DNA from: Alistipes sp. | Lineage (GTDB): Bacteria; Bacteroidota; Bacteroidia; Bacteroidales; Rikenellaceae | NCBI GenBank assembly: GCA_022782405.1 | Contig: JALFNK010000015.1 | Location: 1-57,217, forward strand | Direction of reading: 5' to 3' | Length of the DNA stretch: 57,217 nt | In this document: positions 45,337 through 53,904 of the stretch, piece by piece | How the letters are laid out: every line of letters begins with the position of its first letter | Position numbering within the stretch: the first letter of the stretch is position 1 | Made by a program: the position numbers and the translations under genes | Notes under the pieces: generated by a model | What the model saw: the letters and a program-made list of their open reading frames with translations, nothing else | Database searches by the model: none | Told to the model about the DNA's origin: nothing

Positions 45337-47007
45337 TCAGTATTTGAACGAGCTGCCGCCGATGAACTCGCGGAGGATCGACGTCGGCGGGATCTCGTCG
45401 GGCGGAATCGGGATGAAGTTGTCGAGGAACTTCAGGATGCGGCGCGCCTCGTCGTATTCGGGGACCGTGTCGGGCACCTCGCGGAGGATCTTCTCGGCGA
45501 AGGGCCGCAGCACGGAGATCTCGTAGAAGAGCGATGAGTTGAGCATCACGTCGGCGTTTTCCTGATAGGGGAAGATGTGTTTCTCCTCGCCGCGGCGCAC
45601 CGAAGCCCAGCGCGAGAGCGTTGCCAGGGCGTCTGAGCCGCGCTGCGTGTAGTCGCGCGTGAGGCGGCGCAGCAGGCGGTTGTCCGTCGTGGCGATGCGC
45701 GAGAGATTGTCCATCGCCACGGAGGTGAAGCACGAGATGTAGATGCGGAACTTCTGCTCCTCGGGAATGGCGGGCGTCAGGCGCGGGTTGAGCCCGTGGA
45801 TGCCCTCGATGATGAGGATCGACCGGGCGTCGAGCGTCAGCGGGGCGTTGTGCCAGGTGCGGCGTCCGGTAATGAAGTCGTAACGGGGAATATCGACGCT
45901 CTCGCCCTTCATCAGCCGTCCGAGGTGGTCGTTGAAGAGCTCCAGGTCGATGGCTTCGAGTGCCTCGTAGTCGTATTCGCCGTTGGCATCCTTCGGGGTC
46001 TTTTCGCGATCGACGAAATAGTCGTCGAGCGAGATGAGCACGGGGTTGAGGCCCAGTACGCCGAGCTGGATGCCCAGCCGTTTGGCCGAAGTGGTCTTGC
46101 CGCTCGACGAGGGGCCGGAGATCAGCACCATCCGCATGCCGCGCGAGAGGTTGGCCTGGAGGATGGCGTCGGCCACTTCGGCGAACTTGCGCTCGTGGAA
46201 GGCCTCGGCGAGTTTGATCATGCCTCCGGCGTCTCCTGCAAGGACCTTCGCATTGACGTCGCCCACGGTCGGGACTCCCATGATGCGGACCCACGACTGG
46301 TATTCGCGGAAGATGCCGAACATCTTTTCCTGATGGACCGTGCGGACGATGCGGTCGGGGTCGGTACGCAGCGGCAGGGAGAGATAGAAGCCGTTGTAGT
46401 AGGGTTCGATGTCGAAATGACGGATATAGCCCGTCGATGGGGCCAGCGAGCCGTAGAAGTAGCCGGCCGTGTCGCCGAGCGTATAGAGGTCGCTGTAGAG
46501 GCGCGGCCGGGAGTCGAGCAGGGCGATCTTGTCGGTGAATCCCTCCTCGGCATAGCGGGCGCGGACCTCGCTCGTGAGTGCCTTCGTGCGGAGGATCGGA
46601 AGATCTTCACCGACCAGTTCCTGCATGTGTCGTTTCAGATCTTCTGTCTGCTCCTTCGTGAAGGCCTCGATGCCGTCGATTTCGCAATAGAAGCCGTTCT
46701 GGCCCATCGAATGGCGGATGTGCAGCGTACGGCCGGGATAGAGGTCGCGCACGGCTTTCTGCAGCAGAAACCATGAGGTGCGCTGGTAGACGCGGATCCC
46801 CTCGAAGGAGGTGATGTCCACGAAACGGATCGTAACCGGGGTATATATCTTGTAATTGAGCTCCTTGAGCCGGTTGTTCACCAGGGCGGCGAGAAACGGC
46901 CGGGGGCCCGGTGTGATCTGCCCGGCGATCTGAAGCAGCGTGGTGCCCATCGGAACCTCCAGCTCGCCGCCGAGGTTCTCACAGATGATGCGGATCGGAT
47001 CGGTCAT
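45337..47007 (-). CDS. TGS-domain-fused nucleoside (uridine-type) kinase
   Basis: 556 residues. The N-terminal part (about 1-200) resembles the TGS and second additional domains of threonyl-tRNA synthetase (LQIAGQITPG, RHSMGQNGFYCEIDG), and the C-terminal part is a uridine/phosphoribulokinase-type P-loop kinase with Walker A GPSSSGKTT (298-306), SLDDYFVDREKTP and IPRYDFITGRRTW. This fusion is widespread in Bacteroidetes and Firmicutes and is annotated as a nucleoside kinase; the function of the synthetase-like half is unknown. The start MTDPIRI is chosen because the upstream extension covers the divergent promoter region. Confidence 0.88.
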   Translation of the reverse strand: MTDPIRIICENLGGELEVPMGTTLLQIAGQITPGPRPFLAALVNNRLKELNYKIYTPVTIRFVDITSFEGIRVYQRTSWFLLQKAVRDLYPGRTLHIRHSMGQNGFYCEIDGIEAFTKEQTEDLKRHMQELVGEDLPILRTKALTSEVRARYAEEGFTDKIALLDSRPRLYSDLYTLGDTAGYFYGSLAPSTGYIRHFDIEPYYNGFYLSLPLRTDPDRIVRTVHQEKMFGIFREYQSWVRIMGVPTVGDVNAKVLAGDAGGMIKLAEAFHERKFAEVADAILQANLSRGMRMVLISGPSSSGKTTSAKRLGIQLGVLGLNPVLISLDDYFVDREKTPKDANGEYDYEALEAIDLELFNDHLGRLMKGESVDIPRYDFITGRRTWHNAPLTLDARSILIIEGIHGLNPRLTPAIPEEQKFRIYISCFTSVAMDNLSRIATTDNRLLRRLTRDYTQRGSDALATLSRWASVRRGEEKHIFPYQENADVMLNSSLFYEISVLRPFAEKILREVPDTVPEYDEARRILKFLDNFIPIPPDEIPPTSILREFIGGSSFKY

Positions 47008-47053
47008 AAGGTGTTTTTTTCGCTTAACGCAGGGTAAAGGTAGGAATAATTTG

Positions 47054-47061
47054 TAACTTTG
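47054..47061 (+). promoter_or_regulatory. -7 element of the nucleotidase gene
   Basis: TAACTTTG, 20 bases before the ATG at 47082. No TTTG partner was found at 19-20 bases upstream. A TACCTTTA on the other strand about 10 bases further left may serve the nucleoside kinase. Confidence 0.45.
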
Positions 47062-47081
47062 ACAACTCAATTCGAGATCGT

Positions 47082-48515
47082 ATGATGAAAAGATGGATTT
47101 GTCCGGTCCTGCTCGTCGTCGTTGCGTGCATGGCCTCCTGCGCTCCCCGCGAGCGGACACTTGTCGTGCTCTCCACGAACGACATGCACGCCAAGATTCT
47201 GTGCTTCCCGCGTTTGGCCGCAGCCGTTGCGGCCTGCCGCGATACGCTTCCCGGGGGGCTGTTGGTCGATGCCGGGGACCGCTGGACGGGAAACGCCTAC
47301 GTCGATAAGTGCGCCGTGCCCGGAAAACCGATCATCGGACTGATGAACCGCCTGCGCTATGACGCGGCGACACTCGGCAACCATGAGTTCGATTTCGGAC
47401 AGGCTTTTCTGGGACGGATGATCGACAGCATGGACTTCGAGGTTGTCTGTGCCAATGTCGTGAGCGATACCTGCACGTTCCCGCATCTGGCTCCCGGCGT
47501 CATTTTCGAACGCGACGGAGTGAAGATCGGGTTTGTCGGGGCGATCACCAACTACGAAGGCCCGGGGCATCCGGCCGGAAATGCCGCCAATTTCGAGGGC
47601 CTGGAGTTCCCCGATCCGCAGCAGGAGGCGCTGCGCTGCGCCGAACGGATGCGTCCCGAGGTCGATGTGCTGGTGCTGCTCTCGCACATGGGCGACGACC
47701 GTGATCGGGAACTGCTCGAAAAGACGCGTCTCTTCGATCTGGTGATCGGCGGACATACGCATGTCGTGCGCGATACGATCGTGAACGGCACGCTGCTCAC
47801 GCAGACGGGCAAGGACCTCCGCAATGTCGGAGTGGCGAAGATCTGGCTCCGTGGCCGCAAGGTGCTTTCGGTGGATTATGACCTGGTGCCGCTCGACGCC
47901 TATGAGCCCGATGCGGCGTATCAGGCCGAGGTGGATCGCTATTACGCCGATCCGGAGTTGAACCGTCCGGTGGGAACGCTGGGGCATGCGGCCGACAAGT
48001 GGGGCCTGGCCAACTGGATGGCCGCGGCGATAGCCGACGAGGAGGATGCCGAGGTGGGCTTCTACCACATCGGCGGCGTGCGCCTCGACTCGCTGGCGGC
48101 GGGCGGCGTCGGCACGGCCCGCATCTATGATCTGGAGCCGTTCGACTCGCACATTGCCGTGATGCGCATGACGCCGGCCCAGATGCGGCGCATGATCGTG
48201 GCGAAATACAACGAATCGACTCGCGAGGGGCATCGCATCGACCTCATCTCGACGACCCCCTATGAGATACTTACCGACGAGGACGACAATGCCTTCGACG
48301 TGCGTTTCCCGGCGCTGCGCGAGGGGCGTGCCTATCGGGTGGCTATCAGCGACTATGTCTTCAGGAACTACCGGGAGCTGGCATATGCCGAGGGCGGGAT
48401 CACCGACGAGCGGGTGGCCGACGCGTTGCTCGACGAGCTGGAAGAGGATTCGCCGCTTGCGCCCGACAACCGGCCCCGGCAGCGGGTGATCCGCATGGAG
48501 ACGAAAAAACGCTGA
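47082..48515 (+). CDS. 5'-nucleotidase/metallophosphatase lipoprotein (UshA-like)
   Basis: 477 residues: lipoprotein signal ending ACMASC-AP (Cys20), a metallophosphatase domain with metal motifs STNDMHAKIL, DAGDRW, LGNHEFDFG, LLSHMGDD and GGHTHVV, and a C-terminal 5'-nucleotidase domain (about 300-477). It probably sits on the outer or inner membrane face and releases phosphate and nucleosides from extracellular nucleotides. Divergent from the nucleoside kinase, which could act on the nucleosides imported. The second Met (47085) is an equal start candidate. Confidence 0.9.
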   Translation: MMKRWICPVLLVVVACMASCAPRERTLVVLSTNDMHAKILCFPRLAAAVAACRDTLPGGLLVDAGDRWTGNAYVDKCAVPGKPIIGLMNRLRYDAATLGNHEFDFGQAFLGRMIDSMDFEVVCANVVSDTCTFPHLAPGVIFERDGVKIGFVGAITNYEGPGHPAGNAANFEGLEFPDPQQEALRCAERMRPEVDVLVLLSHMGDDRDRELLEKTRLFDLVIGGHTHVVRDTIVNGTLLTQTGKDLRNVGVAKIWLRGRKVLSVDYDLVPLDAYEPDAAYQAEVDRYYADPELNRPVGTLGHAADKWGLANWMAAAIADEEDAEVGFYHIGGVRLDSLAAGGVGTARIYDLEPFDSHIAVMRMTPAQMRRMIVAKYNESTREGHRIDLISTTPYEILTDEDDNAFDVRFPALREGRAYRVAISDYVFRNYRELAYAEGGITDERVADALLDELEEDSPLAPDNRPRQRVIRMETKKR

Positions 48516-48519
48516 TATT

Positions 48520-48550
48520 TTTGATTTTCAGCGAAAAAGGATTATCTTTG
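48520..48550 (+). promoter_or_regulatory. Promoter of rpsA
   Basis: TTTG (48520-48523), exactly 19 bases, TATCTTTG (48543-48550): a perfect consensus. It gives a leader of about 90 bases, AT-rich near the ATG, where ribosomal protein S1 might bind its own message. Confidence 0.78.
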
Positions 48551-48645
48551 CAGTCCCGTGCGCGCACATAAAGGGGCGTATTTGGCGGGTAATCAATTAA
48601 TTATTAACCATTTAACGAGCGATTGTATCGCAAAAAAATTCCACA

Positions 48646-50457
48646 ATGGAAGAAGTAAAGAATGTAGTCGCAAACGAGAATTTCGACTGGAACGCCTTCG
48701 AGAACGATCTGGGCGTATACGATCAGTCGAAGGAGCAGATCACCGAGGCGTATGACAAGACGCTCTCGAACGTCGCCGTGGGCGAAGTGGTCGAGGGTAC
48801 CGTAACGGCCATCACCAAGCGTGAGGTTCTCGTAAACATCGGCTATAAGAGCGAAGGCGTGATCTCCGTCTCGGAGTTCCGCTACAACCCCGATCTGAAG
48901 GTCGGCGACAAGATCGAAGTCTATGTCGAGTCGGCCGAGGACAAGAACGGCCAGCTGGCCCTTTCGCACAAGAAGGCCCGTCAGCTCAAGTCGTGGGATC
49001 GTGTGAACGAGGCCCTGGAGAAGGACGAGATCATCAAGGGTTACATCAAGTGCCGCACGAAGGGCGGTATGATCGTCGATGTCTTCGGCATCGAGGCCTT
49101 CCTGCCCGGTTCGCAGATCGACGTGAAGCCCATTCGCGACTATGACGTATATGTGGACAAGACCATGGAGTTCAAGGTGGTGAAGATCAACCAGGAGTTC
49201 CGCAACGTGGTTGTGTCGCACAAGGCGCTCATTGAGGCCGAACTCGAGGCCCAGAAGCAGGTCATCATGTCGAAGCTCGAGAAGGGTCAGATCCTCGAGG
49301 GTACCGTCAAGAACATCACCTCCTACGGCGTATTCGTCGATCTGGGCGGTGTGGACGGTCTGATCCACATCACGGACCTTTCGTGGGGCCGCGTGAACCA
49401 TCCCGAGGAGATCGTCAAGCTCGACGAGAAGATCCGTGTCGTTATCCTCGACTTCGACGATCAGAAGAAGCGTATTGCCCTGGGTCTGAAGCAGCTCACC
49501 CCGCATCCGTGGGAGGCGCTGGATGCCAACCTCAAGGTCGGCGACAAGGTCAAGGGCCGCGTGGTTGTCATGGCCGACTACGGTGCGTTCGTCGAGATCG
49601 CTCCGGGTGTCGAGGGTCTGATCCACGTTTCGGAGATGTCGTGGAGCCAGCACCTGCGTTCGGCTCAGGAGTTCATGAAGGTCGGCGACGAGGTCGAGGC
49701 CGTTATCCTGACGCTCGACCGTGCAGAGCGTAAGATGTCGCTGGGCATCAAGCAGCTCACGCCCGATCCGTGGGAGAACATCGAGGTGAAGTACCCTGTC
49801 GGCACGAAGTGCACGGCCAAGGTCCGCAACTTCACGAACTTCGGCGTCTTCGTCGAGATCGAGGAGGGTATCGACGGCCTGATCCACATTTCGGACCTGA
49901 GCTGGACGAAGAAGGTAAAGCACCCGGGCGAGTTCACGCAGGTAGGTGCCGACATCGACGTCGTAGTACTCGAGATCGACAAGGAGAACCGTCGCCTCTC
50001 GCTGGGCCACAAGCAGCTTGAGGAGAACCCCTGGAACGAGTTTGAGAACCAGTTCCCCGTTGAGAGCGTACACGAGGGTACGATCACGGAGATGACCGAC
50101 AAGGGCGCCGTCGTAGCCCTGGGCGAGAATGTCGAGGGCTTCTGCCCGTCGCGTCAGCTCGTCAAGGAGGACGGCACGACGCCGAAGGTGGGCGACAAGC
50201 TTAACTTCAAGGTGATCGAGTTCTCGAAGGCTACCAAGCGTATCACCCTCTCGCACCTGCGCACCTACGATGACGCACGCAAGGAGGCTGCCGCTGCCGA
50301 GAAGGCCGAGAAGCGCGCTGCTGCCGATGCTACGAAATCGACCGTGAAGAAGATCAACGCTTCGGTCGAGAAGACGACGCTCGGCGACATCGCCGGCCTG
50401 GCCGCTCTGAAGAGCGCCATGGAGGCCGCTGCCAAGAAGGAAGAGGAGGAGAAGTAA
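48646..50457 (+). CDS. rpsA: 30S ribosomal protein S1
   Basis: 603 residues with six S1 (OB-fold) repeats at about 45-109, 128-193, 213-281, 298-368, 383-456 and 473-537, then a Lys/Ala/Glu-rich tail. Repeats 3-6 each carry the G-x-F/V-V-x-hydrophobic...GLIHIS/V pattern (for example SYGVFVDLGGVDGLIHITD). S1 helps bind mRNA to the 30S subunit, but in Bacteroidetes, which lack Shine-Dalgarno pairing, its role in start selection may be larger. Monocistronic, strong promoter and terminator. Confidence 0.96.
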   Translation: MEEVKNVVANENFDWNAFENDLGVYDQSKEQITEAYDKTLSNVAVGEVVEGTVTAITKREVLVNIGYKSEGVISVSEFRYNPDLKVGDKIEVYVESAEDKNGQLALSHKKARQLKSWDRVNEALEKDEIIKGYIKCRTKGGMIVDVFGIEAFLPGSQIDVKPIRDYDVYVDKTMEFKVVKINQEFRNVVVSHKALIEAELEAQKQVIMSKLEKGQILEGTVKNITSYGVFVDLGGVDGLIHITDLSWGRVNHPEEIVKLDEKIRVVILDFDDQKKRIALGLKQLTPHPWEALDANLKVGDKVKGRVVVMADYGAFVEIAPGVEGLIHVSEMSWSQHLRSAQEFMKVGDEVEAVILTLDRAERKMSLGIKQLTPDPWENIEVKYPVGTKCTAKVRNFTNFGVFVEIEEGIDGLIHISDLSWTKKVKHPGEFTQVGADIDVVVLEIDKENRRLSLGHKQLEENPWNEFENQFPVESVHEGTITEMTDKGAVVALGENVEGFCPSRQLVKEDGTTPKVGDKLNFKVIEFSKATKRITLSHLRTYDDARKEAAAAEKAEKRAAADATKSTVKKINASVEKTTLGDIAGLAALKSAMEAAAKKEEEEK

Positions 50458-50472
50458 TTCCGATCCGGAAAT

Positions 50473-50491
50473 GCGGGATCGACGATCCCGC
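50473..50491 (+). terminator. Small hairpin after rpsA
   Basis: GCGGGATC (50473-50480) and GATCCCGC (50484-50491) around GAC, without a T tail; probably a 3'-end stabilising or helper hairpin before the main terminator. Confidence 0.5.
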
Positions 50492-50500
50492 GAAAACAGC

Positions 50501-50536
50501 GAGCCGCGGACCTTGCGAGGTCCGCGGCTCTTTTTT
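50501..50536 (+). terminator. Terminator of rpsA
   Basis: Perfect 13-bp stem 50501-50513/50518-50530 with loop TGCG followed by six T residues. Confidence 0.92.
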
Positions 50537-50838
50537 GTTGCCGAAAGAGTTCCTGACAACCTCTGCAGACTTCGGGTTCCGGATTCCGGATCTGCGATTC
50601 TGAATGTGCCGATCTCGGGTGCGTGGCCTTCAAGTTTGCACTACTGTATGGCCCCGTACGCCGACTCTTTTCTCCCGGGTCTTTGCACTCCATGACGTTG
50701 CCGTGTTTGTCGCGGACAGGTAATTCGAAGTGCCGCAGCCGTCTGCGTGAAGAAATCAGAGGTGGGCATGACCTTTTCCGACGCCTAAAGAAAAAGGGAG
50801 ACCTTGCAGGTCTCCTTTCCGGTCCGAATGTGCAATGT
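50537..50838. other. Intergenic stretch without a recognisable gene
   Basis: About 300 bases between the rpsA terminator and the end of the membrane-protein gene. A GGAGACC/GGTCTCC hairpin at about 50798-50816 is a likely terminator for the minus-strand gene. Nothing else was recognised; short frames have no protein-like composition. Confidence 0.5.
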
Positions 50839-51300
50839 TTACCGTTTCAATTGCTTTTCCCGATGTTTCCGGACAACCTCCTTTCTGGATTCGAAGTGCT
50901 GTTTGCCCGACAGGACTCGTTCTTCCGCCCTGCGTTGTCGGATACGTCCGACCCAGTCCGGTGCGATATCGATAGATACGATCCAGATTACCTGCATGGA
51001 GCCATACAGCAGGATTTGCATGTAAAATGAAAGCTGCATCCCGACGGGGAATGCCCAGTAGTAGGTTGCCAATGGAACAAAGGCGCTGGCGATCAGCATC
51101 AGCGATTCCGTTTCCCGCTGCCGACGCGTATATCCGAGCCGTTTCCATGCCGTCAGAATCAGGAGTAAGTCGATTCCGAGCAATGTCCCGACGATCGGCC
51201 ACGGCGTGATTACGGCATCCGGCTGCGTCCTTGCAAGGAGCAGGGCCGGCAGGAGAGGAGCCAGTCCGTTGATCAGCAGTATAAGTATCTTGAAGGCCAT
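50839..51300 (-). CDS. Hypothetical small membrane protein
   Basis: 153 residues with about four hydrophobic segments (5-22, 35-50, 65-85, 90-110) and a strongly basic tail (RRAEERVLSGKQHFESRKEVVRK spread over about 128-150). No motif was recognised. The codon usage looks less GC-rich than that of its neighbours, and it stands isolated between S1 and the S6-S18-L9 operon. It may be a lineage-specific or acquired gene. Function unknown. Confidence 0.6.
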   Translation of the reverse strand: MAFKILILLINGLAPLLPALLLARTQPDAVITPWPIVGTLLGIDLLLILTAWKRLGYTRRQRETESLMLIASAFVPLATYYWAFPVGMQLSFYMQILLYGSMQVIWIVSIDIAPDWVGRIRQRRAEERVLSGKQHFESRKEVVRKHREKQLKR

Positions 51301-51410
51301 ACCGAACGGTCGTTTGTTGTCGGTTGATAAATGTAAGCAAAAAATCCGAACGGGACAATTCCCGGACGGGCTTTTCTTGTTCCGGGATCGAAGATTCGGC
51401 TCGCCGGAAC

Positions 51411-51454
51411 AAAAAAACGAACCAGTCCGGTCCTTCGGACTGGTTCGTTTTTTT
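51411..51454. terminator. Terminator of the rpsF-rpsR-rplI operon
   Basis: Perfect 19-bp inverted repeat 51411-51429/51436-51454 with loop GTCCTT, A7 and T7 at its ends. It lies 51 bases past the rplI stop on the minus strand. Confidence 0.9.
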
Positions 51455-51505
51455 TGATGAAGACCCTCTTTTGGGGCTTCTTCGGACCGTACTCGGGTTT
51501 GGGCC

Positions 51506-51946
51506 TTATTCGGCAGCCGTAACCGAGAACTTGATCGTAGCCTTGACCTCCTTGTGCAGGCGGGCCGTAGCCTCGTACTCGCCGACGGTCTTGATGGCCT
51601 CCACCGAGATCTGCTTGCGATCCACGGTGATGCCTTTGGCGGCGAGGGCCTCGGCGAGGTCGTTGGCCGTAACCGTACCGAAGAGCTTGCCCTCCTCGGC
51701 CTTCACGGCGAGCGACAGTGTCAGGTTCGAGATCGTCTCGGCCAGAGCCTGGGCATCGGCGAGGATCTTGGCGTCCTTGTGGGCGCGCTGGCGGAGGTTC
51801 TCGGCGAGGACCTTCTTGGCGGAAGCCGTAGCGGCCTTCGCGTAGCCCTGCGGGATCAGGTAGTTGTTCGCGTAACCGGGCTTCACGTTCACGATGTCGT
51901 TGGCGTAGCCCAGCTTCTCCATATCTTTGATCAGAATTACTTCCAT
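51506..51946 (-). CDS. rplI: 50S ribosomal protein L9
   Basis: 146 residues. The N-terminal RNA-binding domain is EVILIKDMEKLGYANDIVNVKPGYANNYLIPQGYA, with the KPGYANNYLIP signature, then the long connecting helix and the C-terminal domain. Third gene of rpsF-rpsR-rplI; 19 bases after rpsR. Confidence 0.96.
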   Translation of the reverse strand: MEVILIKDMEKLGYANDIVNVKPGYANNYLIPQGYAKAATASAKKVLAENLRQRAHKDAKILADAQALAETISNLTLSLAVKAEEGKLFGTVTANDLAEALAAKGITVDRKQISVEAIKTVGEYEATARLHKEVKATIKFSVTAAE

Positions 51947-51965
51947 GGTTTGTCCTCCCTGTTAA

Positions 51966-52244
51966 TTATTTCATGCAATCGGTTACGAAGGGCAGAATGG
52001 CCAGATGACGGGCGCGCTTTACGGCCTGGGCCACCTTCTTCTGGAACTTCTGCGAGGTTCCCGTCAGGCGGCGGGGCAGAATCTTGCCCTGCTCGTTGAG
52101 GAACTTCTTGAGGAACTCGCCGTCCTTGTAATCGACGTATTTGATGCCGAGCTTCTTGAAGCGGCAGTACTTCTTCTTCTTGACGTCTACCGATACGGGG
52201 TTGAGGTAACGGATTTCCGACTGTGCCTTGTTCTCCTGTGCCAT
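51966..52244 (-). CDS. rpsR: 30S ribosomal protein S18
   Basis: 92 residues with the family core [59 protein letters not shown]. Partner of S6 in the 30S platform. 3 bases after rpsF. Confidence 0.96.
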   Translation of the reverse strand: MAQENKAQSEIRYLNPVSVDVKKKKYCRFKKLGIKYVDYKDGEFLKKFLNEQGKILPRRLTGTSQKFQKKVAQAVKRARHLAILPFVTDCMK

Positions 52245-52247
52245 GGC

Positions 52248-52592
52248 TTACTCCTCCTGCTTGTTAGAAAGTTTCGCACGACGTTTCTCCGAGTACTCTA
52301 CGGCGTACTTGTCCTGCTTGAAAGTTAAGAAACGGATGATACGCTCGTCGCGGCGGTACTGCGTCTCGAGCGTGTTCACGATGGAACCTTCGCCGGTGAA
52401 TTCCATGAGGAAGTAGAAACCGGTGGTCTTCTTCTGAATGGGGTAGGCGAGCTTCTTGAGGCCCCACGACTCCTTGTTCACAATCTGACCGCCGTTTTCG
52501 GTGATGACACCCTGGAATTTGTCAGCGACCTCCTGCACCTGGGCATCCGAGAGGACCGGCGTGACAATGAAAACGGTTTCGTAATTGTTCAT
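52248..52592 (-). CDS. rpsF: 30S ribosomal protein S6
   Basis: 114 residues: [17 protein letters not shown] at the start, the [16 protein letters not shown] motif and [12 protein letters not shown]. First gene of the S6-S18-L9 operon; a TATCTTTG box lies 40 bases upstream. Confidence 0.96.
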   Translation of the reverse strand: MNNYETVFIVTPVLSDAQVQEVADKFQGVITENGGQIVNKESWGLKKLAYPIQKKTTGFYFLMEFTGEGSIVNTLETQYRRDERIIRFLTFKQDKYAVEYSEKRRAKLSNKQEE

Positions 52593-52616
52593 GATACGTT
52601 GAAATTAGTTTGTTAA

Positions 52617-52672
52617 TCCCTTTTCGGGACCGCAAAGATAGACAATAAATCGTAAAATGAAAAATTTACGAT
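52617..52672 (-). promoter_or_regulatory. Promoter and leader of rpsF
   Basis: Minus strand: TATCTTTG at 52640-52633. An inverted repeat ATCGTAAA/TTTACGAT (52649-52656 and 52665-52672) covers the -33 region and could be an operator or the end of the thiL transcript. In the short leader, TCCC and GGGA (52617-52629) can pair; whether this is an S6:S18 feedback site is unclear. Confidence 0.48.
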
Positions 52673-52773
52673 GCTTTTTTCTCTCATTCTGTGGTCTTTC
52701 GGCGGCCGATTAAGCCGTATGCTCCCTCTCTGCCTGCCGTCGAGTTTCCCGCATCGTACCTTGAATGCCGGTT

Positions 52774-53811
52774 TCAGGCGGGATCGGGGAATCCCTGCGC
52801 CTTCAGTCTGATTTCGCTGCCGTCGGGCGTTACGAGGTAGCATCCCTTCGACTCTTCGGTGATGTGTCCGATGACATCCACCACGCCGAGGCGCATGACC
52901 TGCTCCTGCAGGGCCAGCGGCACGGTGAAGAGCAGCTCGTAATCCTCGCCGCCGTTCAGTGCGGCCACTACGGGGTCGGCGTGCATTTCTTCGGCCAGGG
53001 CCGTGGTCTGCCGCGCGATGGGAATGCGTTCGAGGTAGATGCGGGCCCCGCAGCCCGAGGCCTTGCAGAGCTGCATCAGGTCGCTCGCAAGCCCGTCCGT
53101 GAGGTCGATCATTGCCGTGGGCTGGATCTTTTCCTGTGCCAGCAGGTCGATGATGTCGGTGCGGGGCCGCGGTTTGAGGTATTTCTCAAGCAGGTATTCG
53201 TATCCCTTGAACTGGGGTTCGGGTTGGGCCACGTCGGCCAGCACGCGCTTCTCGCGCTCGAGCAGCCGTAGCCCCATGTAGGCGGCCCCGAGGTTGCCCG
53301 TGATGCAGATCAGATCGTGGAGTTTGGCTCCCCGGCGATAGGTGATCCGCTCCCGGGGGGCGTGTCCGAGCGCCGTTGCGGTGATTGTCAGTCCGGTCAT
53401 CGAGGCGCGCGTGTCGCCGCCCACGAGGTCGATCTCCTGCTCCCGGCAGGCGAAACGGATCCCTTCATAAAGGTCATCGAGCGCCTCGACGGGCAGTTTG
53501 GCCGAGACGCCCAGCGAAACGAGCAGCTGCGAGGGGGTGGCATTCATGGCGGCGATGTCGCTCAACGCGGCCGCCACGACCTTGTATCCGAGGTGCTTGA
53601 GCGGGAAGTAGGTGAGGTCGAAATCGACCCCTTCGAAAAGCGTATCCGTCGTGCAGAGCAGCTCCTCGCCGGTCGGCGGCGTGAGGACCGCCGCATCGTC
53701 GCCGACGCCCTGCAGGGTCGAGCTGTTGCGGGGGGTGAAGTCGCGCGTGAGGCGTTCGATGAGACCGAACTGCCCGAGCGTGGAGATTTCGGTGCGTTTC
53801 TTGGACTCCAT
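52774..53811 (-). CDS. thiL: Thiamine-monophosphate kinase
   Basis: 345 residues. ThiL phosphorylates thiamine phosphate to the active diphosphate using ATP. The AIR-synthase-like fold shows GVGDDAAVL, TTDTLFEGVDFDLTY, LGYKVVAAALSDIAAMNATP, VGGDT and ALNGGEDYELLF. It is about 20 residues longer than E. coli ThiL. No thiamine riboswitch lies upstream, and the promoter is divergent from and overlaps that of adk. The 160 bases before rpsF hold no gene. Confidence 0.94.
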   Translation of the reverse strand: MESKKRTEISTLGQFGLIERLTRDFTPRNSSTLQGVGDDAAVLTPPTGEELLCTTDTLFEGVDFDLTYFPLKHLGYKVVAAALSDIAAMNATPSQLLVSLGVSAKLPVEALDDLYEGIRFACREQEIDLVGGDTRASMTGLTITATALGHAPRERITYRRGAKLHDLICITGNLGAAYMGLRLLEREKRVLADVAQPEPQFKGYEYLLEKYLKPRPRTDIIDLLAQEKIQPTAMIDLTDGLASDLMQLCKASGCGARIYLERIPIARQTTALAEEMHADPVVAALNGGEDYELLFTVPLALQEQVMRLGVVDVIGHITEESKGCYLVTPDGSEIRLKAQGFPDPA

Positions 53812-53827
53812 GGTGTCGAATTTTCGA

Positions 53828-53874
53828 CAAAACTAACGAATCTTTGCCGTTTCTCAAAAATTAGCGTAATTTTG
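53828..53874. promoter_or_regulatory. Overlapping divergent promoters of thiL and adk
   Basis: thiL (-): TTTG (53858-53855), 19 bases, TAGTTTTG (53835-53828). adk (+): TTTG (53843-53846), 20 bases, TAATTTTG (53867-53874). Both match the consensus and interleave, so the genes likely compete for polymerase. Confidence 0.7.
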
Positions 53875-53904
53875 TCCGTTCAATCACAAAAACGGATACG
53901 AAAA

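Noticed and set aside
52593..52640. S6:S18-binding rpsF leader motif
   Set aside because: The leader is short and the characteristic bulged hairpin could not be drawn with confidence; only a simple TCCC/GGGA pairing is seen.
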